A program made the translations under genes and the position numbers. 64,000 nt of DNA, from assembly GCA_937931785.1 (NCBI GenBank), contig CALHAX010000021.1:1-64000 (forward strand), in the 5' to 3' direction. Positions 46,586 to 55,567 of the stretch are shown in pieces. Below the pieces are notes generated by a model. It was not told the origin of the DNA, did not search any database, and saw only the letters and a list, made by a program, of their open reading frames with translations. Source of the DNA: an uncultured Hyphomicrobiaceae bacterium (GTDB lineage Bacteria > Pseudomonadota > Alphaproteobacteria > Rhizobiales > CALHAX01). The first letter of the stretch is position 1. Every line of letters starts with the position of its first letter.

Positions 46586-47752
46586 ATGACATCGCATGAC
46601 ACCACACACCGTACTGCACCACATCTAACGGAACCACAGTGTGTCCAACGCACCGCGCGTTTGACGGAAAGGCTACGCCAATCTGCAAGTGCGCATCAGC
46701 ACAACGCAATAACGCCGCAACCGGCGAGTGAAAGAGAAATTATTGAAAGCCTCAATGCCACAATTCACGGGTTGATGAACGAGCAACCACTCATGCTACC
46801 GGAGCCTATTTCTGCACCAGAGCAAGTTTCAGCCCTTGATCAGCCTCATGACCCTGCATCCACACCAACCGGCCTTGTGCCCCGTGCTGAAGATGGCGAT
46901 CTTCGCGAATGGCTCACAAGACCAGCAGACGAACAGCCGGAAACACGATCCAGAAGTAGCGTCGTTACGCTGTGTGTCGGGACGATGCTGTTGTCGGTTC
47001 TTGCCGGTTACGGCAGTGCCCAGTTGCTCAATCGTTCGCTTGATACAACAGAGCAAAATGAACCAAACTGGAAAACCGTCGCGAGCAACGCTGCCATGTC
47101 TTTAACCTGGCCATCATCGACCGGCGCCTCCCACCCCGAGACGAGTGGAACGCCTCCAAAGCGTCAGGTGGAACGCGTTCGTGTCGTTCCTGTGGTCCAG
47201 ACCAAAGCGGGGCTGGTGCGCGTTTCGGGGGATGACATCACCAGTGGCGCACTTGATGACACGAGTGAAACAAAACCACCCGTATCCGTATCACCACAGA
47301 CAGCGCAGGAAGATGGAGGCAACCACTCTCTTGCGGGTCTCGAGGCGAACAAGGTTCTCAAACCAACGCAAACTGTCGAGACAGGGACGATCGCCGGGAC
47401 GAACGAAGAGCGTCAGACGCGTGCTCCAAAACTGGAACTTGCAGCCGCAGCAACCGGAATCGTGCAGATTCCAGACGAAGAGAGCGACCGTTTGTTCCGC
47501 CGCGCCGAGCAGCTCATTTCGGATGGTGACATCGCTGCGGCGCGATTAATGCTCCGGCACCTTGCAGAAGCCGGGAATGGTCCAGCGGCTCTGCAACTGG
47601 CGCGGGCTTACGATCCCGAATGGCTCACAGAGAAAGGCTTTGGCGGTGTTCCGGCGAATCCCGACCTCGCCTTGCGCTGGTACACGATGGCCCGGGATCG
47701 GGGCCAAGACGGTGCTGCACAACGGGTCGAGGCCATGGAAGCAGCACAGTGA
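46586..47752 (+). CDS. Membrane-anchored Sel1/TPR protein
   Basis: 388 aa from ATG 46586 (GGGAG 6 nt upstream; a longer frame exists). Residues 1-115 are polar and Gln/Pro/Glu-rich, one membrane segment near 127-150 (SVVTLCVGTMLLSVLAGYGSAQLL), a low-complexity region, then two Sel1-like units at the C-terminus (SERLFRRAEQLISDGDIAAARLMLRHLAEAG and PDLALRWYTMARDRG). Probably one soluble N-terminal side in the cytoplasm and periplasmic Sel1 units (inference). 84 nt after the TAXI gene. Confidence 0.75.
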   Translation: MTSHDTTHRTAPHLTEPQCVQRTARLTERLRQSASAHQHNAITPQPASEREIIESLNATIHGLMNEQPLMLPEPISAPEQVSALDQPHDPASTPTGLVPRAEDGDLREWLTRPADEQPETRSRSSVVTLCVGTMLLSVLAGYGSAQLLNRSLDTTEQNEPNWKTVASNAAMSLTWPSSTGASHPETSGTPPKRQVERVRVVPVVQTKAGLVRVSGDDITSGALDDTSETKPPVSVSPQTAQEDGGNHSLAGLEANKVLKPTQTVETGTIAGTNEERQTRAPKLELAAAATGIVQIPDEESDRLFRRAEQLISDGDIAAARLMLRHLAEAGNGPAALQLARAYDPEWLTEKGFGGVPANPDLALRWYTMARDRGQDGAAQRVEAMEAAQ

Positions 47753-47811
47753 TTGCCTTTGTGACCTCTTGAACAGTTGCGGCACCGCGATGCGCGCGCT
47801 ATCGCCAACGC

Positions 47812-49050
47812 ATGGAAGGCTGCAACATTGCGATTATCGGCGCCGGGACGGCTGGACTTGCGTCCGCGCTCTATCTCGCGCGCGACGGTCATCGCATCAC
47901 GATCTTCGAGCAATTCGATACGCCAAAGCCGGTGGGCGCAGGCCTCATGCTTCAGCCAACGGGACTGGCCTGTCTTGCGGTGCTTGGGCTCGACAAAACG
48001 GTTATTGCGAACAGCCGGATTATCAATCGCATTGACGGGCGGACGATCCGTGGACGACGGGTTCTCGACATCGGATACGATGCTCTGGGCGCCAATGCGT
48101 TTGGCCTCGGCGTTCATCGGGCAACGCTGTTTGGCGCCCTCTACAATGCCGTTCAGAGCGAAGACATCAAGCTCCTGACATCAACTATGGTTCGCGACAC
48201 GCCGCTGAAACATGAAGCGCGAAGCATTGTAGGTGCGAATGGCGCATATCACGGACCGTTCGATTGCATCATTGACGCATCGGGTGCCCGGTCTCACTTG
48301 CGAAGCCTGCATGCTGATGTCCGGTACGTGAAACCCTACCCCTATGGTGCAGTGTGGGGTGTTTGCAATGAGCCGACTGACTGGCCCTGGCCGGATATAC
48401 TGGCACAACGCTTCGATGCAGCACGACATATGCTGGGCATTCTCCCGCTCGGACAACGTAATGGGGCTGAGACGTCGCAAATGGCATTCTTCTGGTCCCT
48501 CCCTGCCAACAGCTACGATACGTGGCGGGATAATGGCATCGATGCATGGCATGCACAGGTCGCTGCGTACTGGCCGGAAGCCGGGGCCCTGGCTCAGCAG
48601 TTTCCTTCTCCTGACGCGATGACGTTCGCAACGTATCCTGACGTCGTACTCAAACAACTCTACAGCGAACGCATGGTGTTTCTCGGGGATGCAGCGCATT
48701 CGACAAGTCCGCAACTCGGACAAGGAGCCAACCTGGCGCTGGCAGACGCGTTGACATTCGCCAAAGCCGTTCGAACTGCAGAGAGCTTCGAGGCGGCGCT
48801 GATGATGTTTGCGCGTGACCGCAAGGCACACCTGCGTTTTTATCAGGTTGCCAGCCGGTATCTGACGCCGTTCTTTCAATCTGACAGCCGACTGGCGGCT
48901 GGACTGCGAGACGCCAGCTTCGGCCCGATGACCATGGTGCCCTACATCCAGAGGGAAATGGTTCGCAGTCTCGCGGGCGTGAAGAACGGGATATTTACGT
49001 CGCTTGATCCTGGCGACTGGCATGAGCGGTATGCTGGGATGCGCGTTTAG
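47812..49050 (+). CDS. FAD-dependent monooxygenase (PHBH family)
   Basis: 412 aa. FAD-binding GxGxx[21 protein letters not shown] (6-25). The second FAD motif is [27 protein letters not shown] (about 290-316). Aromatic or quinone ring hydroxylase type (salicylate hydroxylase/UbiH-like); substrate unknown. Its stop overlaps the convergent ubiE stop by 4 nt; adjacency to ubiE hints at quinone hydroxylation, but the genes are not co-transcribed. Confidence 0.85.
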   Translation: MEGCNIAIIGAGTAGLASALYLARDGHRITIFEQFDTPKPVGAGLMLQPTGLACLAVLGLDKTVIANSRIINRIDGRTIRGRRVLDIGYDALGANAFGLGVHRATLFGALYNAVQSEDIKLLTSTMVRDTPLKHEARSIVGANGAYHGPFDCIIDASGARSHLRSLHADVRYVKPYPYGAVWGVCNEPTDWPWPDILAQRFDAARHMLGILPLGQRNGAETSQMAFFWSLPANSYDTWRDNGIDAWHAQVAAYWPEAGALAQQFPSPDAMTFATYPDVVLKQLYSERMVFLGDAAHSTSPQLGQGANLALADALTFAKAVRTAESFEAALMMFARDRKAHLRFYQVASRYLTPFFQSDSRLAAGLRDASFGPMTMVPYIQREMVRSLAGVKNGIFTSLDPGDWHERYAGMRV

Positions 49051-49805
49051 ATTTTCCATCCCGAATGGATAGCTGCAATACCACCTGTCAGATTGCGGTA
49101 TGTGGCGTGCTCGAGCCCGGCATCGCGGATCATCGTCGCGAACTGCTCTTGCTTCGGAAATTTTCGAATACTCTCGACGAGGTACTGGTAAGAGTCACGA
49201 TCACCAGCCGTTAGCTCACCCAGTCGCGGGATGGCCTGGAATGACCACGCGTCATAGGCTTTGTCGAGGATAGGGATCTGCACTTCGGAGAATTCGAGGC
49301 AGAGGAACCGCCCCCCCGGCTTCAACACACGAAAGGCTTCGCGCAGAGCGACATCGATGTGAGTCACATTTCGGATACCGAATGCGATCGTGTAGGCATC
49401 AAACGATTTTTCCGGGAACGGCAAATCCTGCGCATTGCCTTGAACAAAAGTCAGTTTTTGTCCGTCTGGATCTGTCTCGGCTTTGCGCACGCCCTCCATA
49501 AGCATCTCGTTGGAAATGTCGCAAACGGTGGCGCGGCCCTTGTCGCCCGTGACATGCGCGTGACGGAGCGCGACGTCGGCTGTACCACCTGCCACATCGA
49601 GTAAGTCGTGTGGCACGTCATTGCTGACCGGCGGGTTCATCCAGTTGATGAGGTCATTTTTCCAGAGCCTGTGCATGCCCGCTGACATGAGATCATTCAT
49701 CAGGTCGTAGCGGTTCGCCACGCTGGAGAAGACCTCGTTGACGAGACCCTGGCGTTGTTCCTCATCGACGGTGCGGAACCCGAATGTGTTGGCGGTACTT
49801 GTCAT
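49047..49805 (-). CDS. ubiE: Ubiquinone/menaquinone methyltransferase UbiE
   Basis: 252 aa from ATG 49805 ([10 protein letters not shown]), a better fit to family starts than ATG 49826. SAM motif [11 protein letters not shown], then motif [28 protein letters not shown] and the post-motif [17 protein letters not shown]-methylates the benzoquinone ring in ubiquinone synthesis. Works in the same pathway as IspB (58.5 kb). Confidence 0.96.
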   Translation of the reverse strand: MTSTANTFGFRTVDEEQRQGLVNEVFSSVANRYDLMNDLMSAGMHRLWKNDLINWMNPPVSNDVPHDLLDVAGGTADVALRHAHVTGDKGRATVCDISNEMLMEGVRKAETDPDGQKLTFVQGNAQDLPFPEKSFDAYTIAFGIRNVTHIDVALREAFRVLKPGGRFLCLEFSEVQIPILDKAYDAWSFQAIPRLGELTAGDRDSYQYLVESIRKFPKQEQFATMIRDAGLEHATYRNLTGGIAAIHSGWKI

Positions 49806-49865
49806 GAGGTCATGTCTATAACCCACTGCGCCAACCTGCTATGAGGGGCAACGCCGCAGAGAAAA

Positions 49866-50414
49866 CTATTTCCCGCGACCCTTAACGTGCTCCTCAAGCC
49901 GAGGCATGATTTCGACGAAATTGCAGGGCCTGTGACGATTGTCGAGTTGCCACTTGAGAATGCCATTCCAGGCGTCCTTGCAGGCACCGGGCGAGCCGGG
50001 CACACAGAAGATATAAGTTCCTCCCGCGACGCCACCGCAGGCACGGGACTGGATCGTGGATGTACCGACCTTCTCGTAACTCAATTGATGGAACAGGGAC
50101 GAAAAACCGTCGATCTCTTTTTCGAAAAGCGGACGTAGAGCCTCAGGTGTCACGTCACGACCTGTGAACCCCGTTCCACCCGTCGTGATCACGACATCGA
50201 TGGATTTGTCCGCAATCCAGCCACCCACGCGCGCGCGCAACGCATGAATATCGTCTTTCTCGATGGCGTGTTCCGCGAGTTCATGCCCAGCCTCCTTCAG
50301 CATCGACGCGAGTAGCGTGCCGGATTTATCTTCTTTTACGGTGCGAGTGTCCGAGACCGTAAGCACAGCAATGCGGACGGGAATGAAGGGGCGGTTTTCA
50401 TCGAGCTTGGGCAT
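49866..50414 (-). CDS. moaB: Molybdenum cofactor biosynthesis protein MoaB
   Basis: 182 aa. MogA/MoaB fold: LTVSDTRTVKEDKSG, DVVITTGGTGFTGRDVTPEAL and FCVPGSPGACKDAW. Adenylates molybdopterin before molybdate insertion or related role. Last gene of the minus-strand run UDG, GyrI-like, nitroreductase, moaB (2 nt after the nitroreductase stop). The window also has a MOSC protein at 15 kb but no molybdoenzyme. Confidence 0.93.
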   Translation of the reverse strand: MPKLDENRPFIPVRIAVLTVSDTRTVKEDKSGTLLASMLKEAGHELAEHAIEKDDIHALRARVGGWIADKSIDVVITTGGTGFTGRDVTPEALRPLFEKEIDGFSSLFHQLSYEKVGTSTIQSRACGGVAGGTYIFCVPGSPGACKDAWNGILKWQLDNRHRPCNFVEIMPRLEEHVKGRGK

Positions 50415-50416
50415 GA

Positions 50417-51250
50417 TTAATCCAGTTTGAAACCCTGATTGCGGATGTAGGCACCGAAGTCGGAGCGTTCCGGTTCGGCATATTGGCGGGCCTTGTCTTC
50501 GGACCAGCCGTAGTTTTCGACGTCGCCAAAGCGTTTGGAGGCCCGTTGGGTTGCGTAGGGTTTTGTCTTGTTCCGACGCACGTCGTATTCGGCAATGGCT
50601 TCGACGGAGTTGGCTGCGTTGTACGTATTGGTATGGATTGTGGATGCCAGAGAAAGGCGGGGCGATATTGTCGCAGGCTCTTCCGGCCAGCCAAGCGCCA
50701 GACCCGCAACGGGGAAAACGTGTTGTGGCAGCTCAAGGATATTCGTGATCTCTTCGGCGTGGTTGCGAATGGCGCTGATCGGACAACACCCCAGTCCAGC
50801 TGCTTCCGCCGCAATCACAAACGAGGAAAGCGCAATACCGGCGTCCACTGCCGCGTTGAAGAACGCATCGAGGTGGTCGTTTGCGAACGGACGGGCGTGC
50901 ATGTCGTGCAACATGCGCTGGCGCTGATTGTTGCCGCAGAAGATCAGCAACTCGGGGATGTCCTGCGTCCACGCTTGATCGACGAGGAGAGCGGCGATCC
51001 GATTGCGGAATGTCGGGGATTTGACGTGGATGATATCGCGTTGCTGAAGATCGCTCTTGGTTGGCGCACACAAAGCAAGTGCGGACAGGCGTGCCACAAG
51101 CGTCGCGTCGATGGGCTTGTTGCTAAAACTCCTCACTGACCCCCGTGTCGCAAGAGTGGCCCAGACTTCTGGAGCATCGATGCCAGGGGCATCACCAGCT
51201 TCACCGAAGCGCGCTTTCAAATGTGCATCGATATCTGTGATGTCTGTCAT
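50417..51250 (-). CDS. Nitroreductase family flavoprotein
   Basis: 277 aa. FMN-binding RGSVRSFSNKPIDATLV (33-49) and LCAPTKSDLQQRDI, then a second helix AGLGCCPISAIRN. NAD(P)H-dependent nitro/quinone reductase; natural substrate unknown. One nt after the GyrI-like gene, two nt before moaB. Confidence 0.87.
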   Translation of the reverse strand: MTDITDIDAHLKARFGEAGDAPGIDAPEVWATLATRGSVRSFSNKPIDATLVARLSALALCAPTKSDLQQRDIIHVKSPTFRNRIAALLVDQAWTQDIPELLIFCGNNQRQRMLHDMHARPFANDHLDAFFNAAVDAGIALSSFVIAAEAAGLGCCPISAIRNHAEEITNILELPQHVFPVAGLALGWPEEPATISPRLSLASTIHTNTYNAANSVEAIAEYDVRRNKTKPYATQRASKRFGDVENYGWSEDKARQYAEPERSDFGAYIRNQGFKLD

Positions 51251-51251
51251 G

Positions 51252-51722
51252 TCAGCTTTCGATCGGGATGCAGAGATCCGTCAACAGCTCGTCTTCGGGA
51301 ACGTTGGCGTTGACGTAAATTTCAAGGAATGGGCGCGATGGATCGATGAACAATCCTTTTTCAGGCAATACCGTATTCCGAAGATCCTGAAAACAATCGC
51401 TCATGCGATGATAAGAGCCTTCCATCCGGTAGACTGCATACCATCCCCCAGGAATTGTTTGCACTTTCATTCCGGCCTCTTCATCAGCTACCGGGGTGCC
51501 ATGAAGTTCGACGCAAGCTTCGTAGCGCATCTGCTCTGGTGCCGTTGCAACGGGATTGTCCAGTCCGAACCCGATCATGCGTTTGGTATTTTCCGCCAAC
51601 CCCTTCTCGTTCAACCATGTCCACAGTGCAGTCCACGCCTCTGGAGCAGACTGACGGTATGGGCCGGTGCGGCGCGTATAAACGACGTCTCGCGGCGTGA
51701 ATTGTTCAGCGCTTATCTCCAT
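51252..51722 (-). CDS. GyrI-like small-molecule-binding domain protein
   Basis: 156 aa. GyrI/AraC effector-domain pattern: DVVYTRRTGPY, IGFGLDNP, EACVELHG and GGWYAVYRMEGSY, ending with EIYVN and DLCIPIES. No DNA-binding part. Stand-alone GyrI-like proteins bind ligands or hydrolyse cyclopropene-like compounds. Three nt after the UDG gene in the same run. Confidence 0.85.
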   Translation of the reverse strand: MEISAEQFTPRDVVYTRRTGPYRQSAPEAWTALWTWLNEKGLAENTKRMIGFGLDNPVATAPEQMRYEACVELHGTPVADEEAGMKVQTIPGGWYAVYRMEGSYHRMSDCFQDLRNTVLPEKGLFIDPSRPFLEIYVNANVPEDELLTDLCIPIES

Positions 51723-51725
51723 GGG

Positions 51726-52556
51726 TCAAAGCTCCCCCTTTAACTTGTCACGTACGGCCTGCAGATCAAGCCACGCCATTTTCTTGGCAAGTGGCGTACG
51801 CAGCAGATAGGCAGGATGCAACGTCGGCATGGCTGGAATTTCGTGCGCTCCGACCGTAAAACTCTTCCATCTGCCACGGAGCTTCATGATGCTGTCGGTA
51901 TTGTTCAGCAGGTTGTTCACAGCCGGGCGCCCCAGGATCATGATCACATCCGGTGCAACCAGTTCGATCTGACGATCAAGGAACGGGCGACAGACCAGCG
52001 CCTCCTGTGGCGTAGGGTTGCGGTTTCCGGGCGGTCGCCAATAAACGATATTCGTGATGTGCGCTGCCGTGTCGTCCATGTCGATGGCGGCCAACATCTT
52101 GTCGAGCAACTGCCCTGCCGGACCCACAAACGGTGTCCCGGACAAGTCCTCGTCGCGCCCTGGTGCTTCACCGATAATCATGAGGCGGGCCTGTGGCGCA
52201 CCACGGTAGAAACACAGATTCTTGGCCGTTGCTTTCAAACCGCACCCGTCGAATGTCGCGAGCGATTCGTGCAACGCCTCTAGTGTTGGTGCTGCTGCAG
52301 CCTGCTCGCGTGCGGCAAAAACGGCTTCATCTGGTGTTGCTGCGGGAGTTGCGGGTCGAGGCGGGGCGTTTCGTTTCGGCGGCGGTGTTGGATTTGAGGG
52401 CTGCGTCGATGGCACCGTTGCAGGCGCTGGCCGGGCAGCCTGCTCACTCAATTCGAACCAATTCTGCGCAACAGTGCCCACGCCCAGATCCACGCCCATG
52501 GCGGCGTGCCAGTCCAGATAGGCTTGCGCCTCATGTCTCAGTGCTTCGTTGTCCAT
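51726..52556 (-). CDS. Uracil-DNA glycosylase, family 4/5-like
   Basis: 276 aa. Motif A GEAPGRDEDLSGTPFVGPAGQLL (129-151) and motif B HPAYLLR (near 252) are intact. The N-terminus (1-100) is a Pro/Ala-rich region not found in short UDGs. Only three Cys occur (105, 115 and one near 191), so the four-Cys iron-sulfur site of classical family 4 enzymes is not complete. Removes uracil from DNA. First gene of the UDG-GyrI-NTR-moaB run and divergent from ETF-QO. Confidence 0.85.
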   Translation of the reverse strand: MDNEALRHEAQAYLDWHAAMGVDLGVGTVAQNWFELSEQAARPAPATVPSTQPSNPTPPPKRNAPPRPATPAATPDEAVFAAREQAAAAPTLEALHESLATFDGCGLKATAKNLCFYRGAPQARLMIIGEAPGRDEDLSGTPFVGPAGQLLDKMLAAIDMDDTAAHITNIVYWRPPGNRNPTPQEALVCRPFLDRQIELVAPDVIMILGRPAVNNLLNNTDSIMKLRGRWKSFTVGAHEIPAMPTLHPAYLLRTPLAKKMAWLDLQAVRDKLKGEL

Positions 52557-52686
52557 GTCGACCTGTTTAGCGCTCCTGGCACACTGGTGCTATCCGTACA
52601 GGGCATTTGGCGACTTGACCCTTGGGAAAACGGCCCCTAATCGACTGTAAAACACTGTTATCACGCATTTTACGGGGCAGGCAGCA

Positions 52687-54366
52687 ATGGCTGAAAATGG
52701 CGCAGTACGCGACGATCGCGAGTCCATGGATGTTGACGTCGTCATTGTCGGCGCGGGGCCTGCGGGACTTTCAGCCGCCATCCGGTTGCAGCAACTGGCC
52801 ATCGAGAACGATCAGGAGCTGATGATCGTTGTACTGGAAAAGGCCGGAGAAGTCGGCGCACACATTCTTTCTGGCGCCGTGATCGACCCGGTGGGCATCA
52901 ACGCGCTTATTCCGGACTGGAAGGAAAAGGGCGCGCCGATCGAGACAAAAGTGACGGATGACCAATTCCGCGTGCTTGGTCCGGCCGGTGACCTGCGTCT
53001 GCCAAATTTCATGATGCCTCCACTGATGTCGAACCACGGCAACTACATTGTCTCGCTCGGGCAGGTCTGCAAATGGCTTGGCGAGCAGGCCGAGGAAATG
53101 GGTATTGAAGTTTATGCCGGAATTGCCGCGTCCGAAGTGCTGTACGATGACGCCGGGAAGGTTGTTGGCGTCGCGACGGGCGATCTGGGCATCACCAAGA
53201 ATGGTGAGCAGGGTCCCGGTTTCACCCCCGGCATGGAACTGCGCGCAAAATATACGCTGTTTGCCGAAGGGGCGCGTGGGTCGCTGTCCAAAGAGGTGAT
53301 CAATACATTCGATCTGGCGAAAGACAGCGAACCACAGAAATATGGGATCGGCCTCAAGGAGCTTTGGGAGGTCAAGCCTGAGCAACATCGCGCCGGACTC
53401 GTCCAGCATTCGTTCGGCTGGCCGCTCGACATGAAAACCGGGGGCGGCTCGTTCCTTTATCATTATGGCGACAACCTGGTGGCTGTCGGTTTCGTGGTCC
53501 ATCTGAACTACACGAATCCATACCTCTCACCCTACGATGAGTTTCAGCGTTTCAAGACGCATGAGTCTGTCCGTGAGACGTTCGAAGGTGGCAAGCGCAT
53601 TGCCTATGGTGCCCGGGCGATTACCGAAGGCGGATGGCAGTCGATCCCAAAACTGGTCTTTCCTGGTGGTGCGCTGATCGGTTGCGCTGCTGGTTTCGTC
53701 AACGTGCCGCGTATCAAAGGGTCGCACAACGCGATTCTGACCGGCATGATGGCCGCAGAAGCCGCGTTCGACGCGCTGAAAGATGGTCGAGCCAACGACG
53801 TACTGGCGGCCTATCCGGATGCGGTGGAAAAATCCCAGATCGCGAAAGATCTGAAACGGGTGCGAAACGTGAAACCACTCTGGTCGCGGTTCGGCACGTT
53901 GCTCGGCATTCCGCTCGGCGCCGCTGACATGTGGCTCAACACGATATGGCCGGGGGGCTGGTTCACCATGAAGCATGGCAAGGCCGATCACGAGACACTG
54001 AGACCAGCCTCCGAGTGTGAACCAATTATTTATCCCAAACCCGATGGTAAGCTGACGTTCGACAAGCTTACAAACATTTCGTTCTCAGGTACCAATCACG
54101 AGGAAGACCAGCCCGTACACCTCAAGGTGCAGAACCTCGCACTGCAGAAATCGAGCGAGTACGAGATCTACAACGGACCGTCGAACCGGTTTTGTCCGGC
54201 AGGTGTTTACGAGTGGGTTGCGGATGATGAGAACGGTGGCGTGAAATACCAGATCAACGCGCAAAATTGCGTGCATTGCAAAACATGCGACATCAAGGAC
54301 CCGAACCAGAATATCAATTGGACAGTGCCGCAAGGTGGCGAGGGCCCGGTTTATCCGGGCATGTAG
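52687..54366 (+). CDS. etfD: Electron transfer flavoprotein-ubiquinone oxidoreductase
   Basis: 559 aa. FAD motif VIVGAGPAGLSAAIRLQ near 20, GEVGAHILSGAVIDP, and the C-terminal ferredoxin-like 4Fe-4S site NCVHCKTCDIKDPNQNINW. It passes electrons from ETF (fatty-acid and amino-acid oxidation) to ubiquinone at the inner membrane. ETF subunit genes are not in the window. Four nucleotides before the threonine-dehydratase-like gene on the same strand. Confidence 0.97.
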   Translation: MAENGAVRDDRESMDVDVVIVGAGPAGLSAAIRLQQLAIENDQELMIVVLEKAGEVGAHILSGAVIDPVGINALIPDWKEKGAPIETKVTDDQFRVLGPAGDLRLPNFMMPPLMSNHGNYIVSLGQVCKWLGEQAEEMGIEVYAGIAASEVLYDDAGKVVGVATGDLGITKNGEQGPGFTPGMELRAKYTLFAEGARGSLSKEVINTFDLAKDSEPQKYGIGLKELWEVKPEQHRAGLVQHSFGWPLDMKTGGGSFLYHYGDNLVAVGFVVHLNYTNPYLSPYDEFQRFKTHESVRETFEGGKRIAYGARAITEGGWQSIPKLVFPGGALIGCAAGFVNVPRIKGSHNAILTGMMAAEAAFDALKDGRANDVLAAYPDAVEKSQIAKDLKRVRNVKPLWSRFGTLLGIPLGAADMWLNTIWPGGWFTMKHGKADHETLRPASECEPIIYPKPDGKLTFDKLTNISFSGTNHEEDQPVHLKVQNLALQKSSEYEIYNGPSNRFCPAGVYEWVADDENGGVKYQINAQNCVHCKTCDIKDPNQNINWTVPQGGEGPVYPGM

Positions 54367-54369
54367 CGT

Positions 54370-55347
54370 ATGGGGATGTTCACACTCGACCAGTTACATG
54401 CAGCCGGGACGTTGGTGCATCGGTATATCCAGCCGACCCTGCAATACAACTGGCCGTTGCTGTGCGAGCGAACCGGTTGTGATGTCTGGGTCAAGCACGA
54501 GAACCACACGCCGACGGGTGCGTTCAAGGTGCGCGGCGGGATTGTCTATCTCGATAACTACGTACGGTCCAAGGATGGTACGAACGGATTGATTACAGCA
54601 ACCACCGGCAATCACGGGCAGTCCATTCCGTGGGCGGCACGCCTACACGATGTGCCTGTCACAATTTATGTACCCAAAGGCAATTCGCCGGAGAAAAACG
54701 CATCAATGCATGCGCTCGGAGCTGAATTGGTTGAGCATGGCGCAGATTTCGATGAAGCCTGGCCCGCAAGCGAAAAGGCTGCTGCAGATCGCGATCTGCA
54801 TTTCGTCAAGTCGTTTCACGAGTTGCTCGTCAAAGGCGTATCAACCTATGCGCTGGAATTATTCAGCGCTCACGATGATTTGGATACAGTCTATGTGCCG
54901 GTCGGCATGGGATCCGGCATTTGCGGCATGATCAGTGTGCGGGATGCGCTCGGCCTCAAGACCAAAATTGTGGGTGTTGTCGCTGAACAGGCTCCAGCGA
55001 TTGCACAATCCTTTGCGGCGAAACGTCCCGTATCGTCAAATTCGTCTGCAACGTTTGCCGCCGGTGTCGCGTGTCGCAATCCTGTTGCGGAGGCGGTTGA
55101 GGTGATCTGTGCCGGGGCTGAGCGAATCGTACAGGTGAGTGAAACCGAAATTGCAGATGCGATGCGCGCTTATTTCCACGACACGCACAACGCTGCTGAA
55201 GGAGCCGGGGCGGCGCCGCTTGCTGCCCTGATGCAGGAAAAAGACACTATGAAGGGTCGTAAGGTGGGCGTCATTCTGTGCGGTGGGAATGTGGACGGTC
55301 CTGCCTTTGCGACGGTTCTCAAGGGCGGCATACCGACCCGGGCGTGA
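54370..55347 (+). CDS. PLP-dependent threonine dehydratase-like enzyme
   Basis: 325 aa. Fold-type II with the PLP Lys in TPTGAFKVRGG (about 49-59), the phosphate loop VPVGMGSGICG (about 177-187) and NHGQSIPWAA. Threonine/serine dehydratase-like or a related beta-elimination enzyme. ATG 54370 is 3 nt after the ETF-QO stop; ATG 54376 is also possible. It lacks the ACT regulatory domain of biosynthetic IlvA, so a catabolic type is likely. Confidence 0.85.
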   Translation: MGMFTLDQLHAAGTLVHRYIQPTLQYNWPLLCERTGCDVWVKHENHTPTGAFKVRGGIVYLDNYVRSKDGTNGLITATTGNHGQSIPWAARLHDVPVTIYVPKGNSPEKNASMHALGAELVEHGADFDEAWPASEKAAADRDLHFVKSFHELLVKGVSTYALELFSAHDDLDTVYVPVGMGSGICGMISVRDALGLKTKIVGVVAEQAPAIAQSFAAKRPVSSNSSATFAAGVACRNPVAEAVEVICAGAERIVQVSETEIADAMRAYFHDTHNAAEGAGAAPLAALMQEKDTMKGRKVGVILCGGNVDGPAFATVLKGGIPTRA

Positions 55348-55450
55348 CGCCGTTCGTGTCTTTCACAGGCAACAAAGGCGACTTTTGACCCATATGCGCA
55401 TTTCGCTGTGTAATCGCCTTAATGTGACCAACATGCAACGCCTCGCTGGT

Positions 55451-55478
55451 TTGTAGATATGGCAGAATGCGGTACACT
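55451..55478 (+). promoter_or_regulatory. Possible housekeeping promoter before the TPR gene
   Basis: TTGTAG (55451-55456) and TACACT (55473-55478), spacer 16 nt, lie about 90 nt upstream of the start. Weak match to -35/-10. Confidence 0.3.
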
Positions 55479-55567
55479 TTAAGTTCTTGGTTATGTGCGC
55501 GTTTTGACGCTCCAGTCGTCGCTGTCACTCTTTGTCAGCGGCCACGAACAGAGGTGACACCCTGCTG

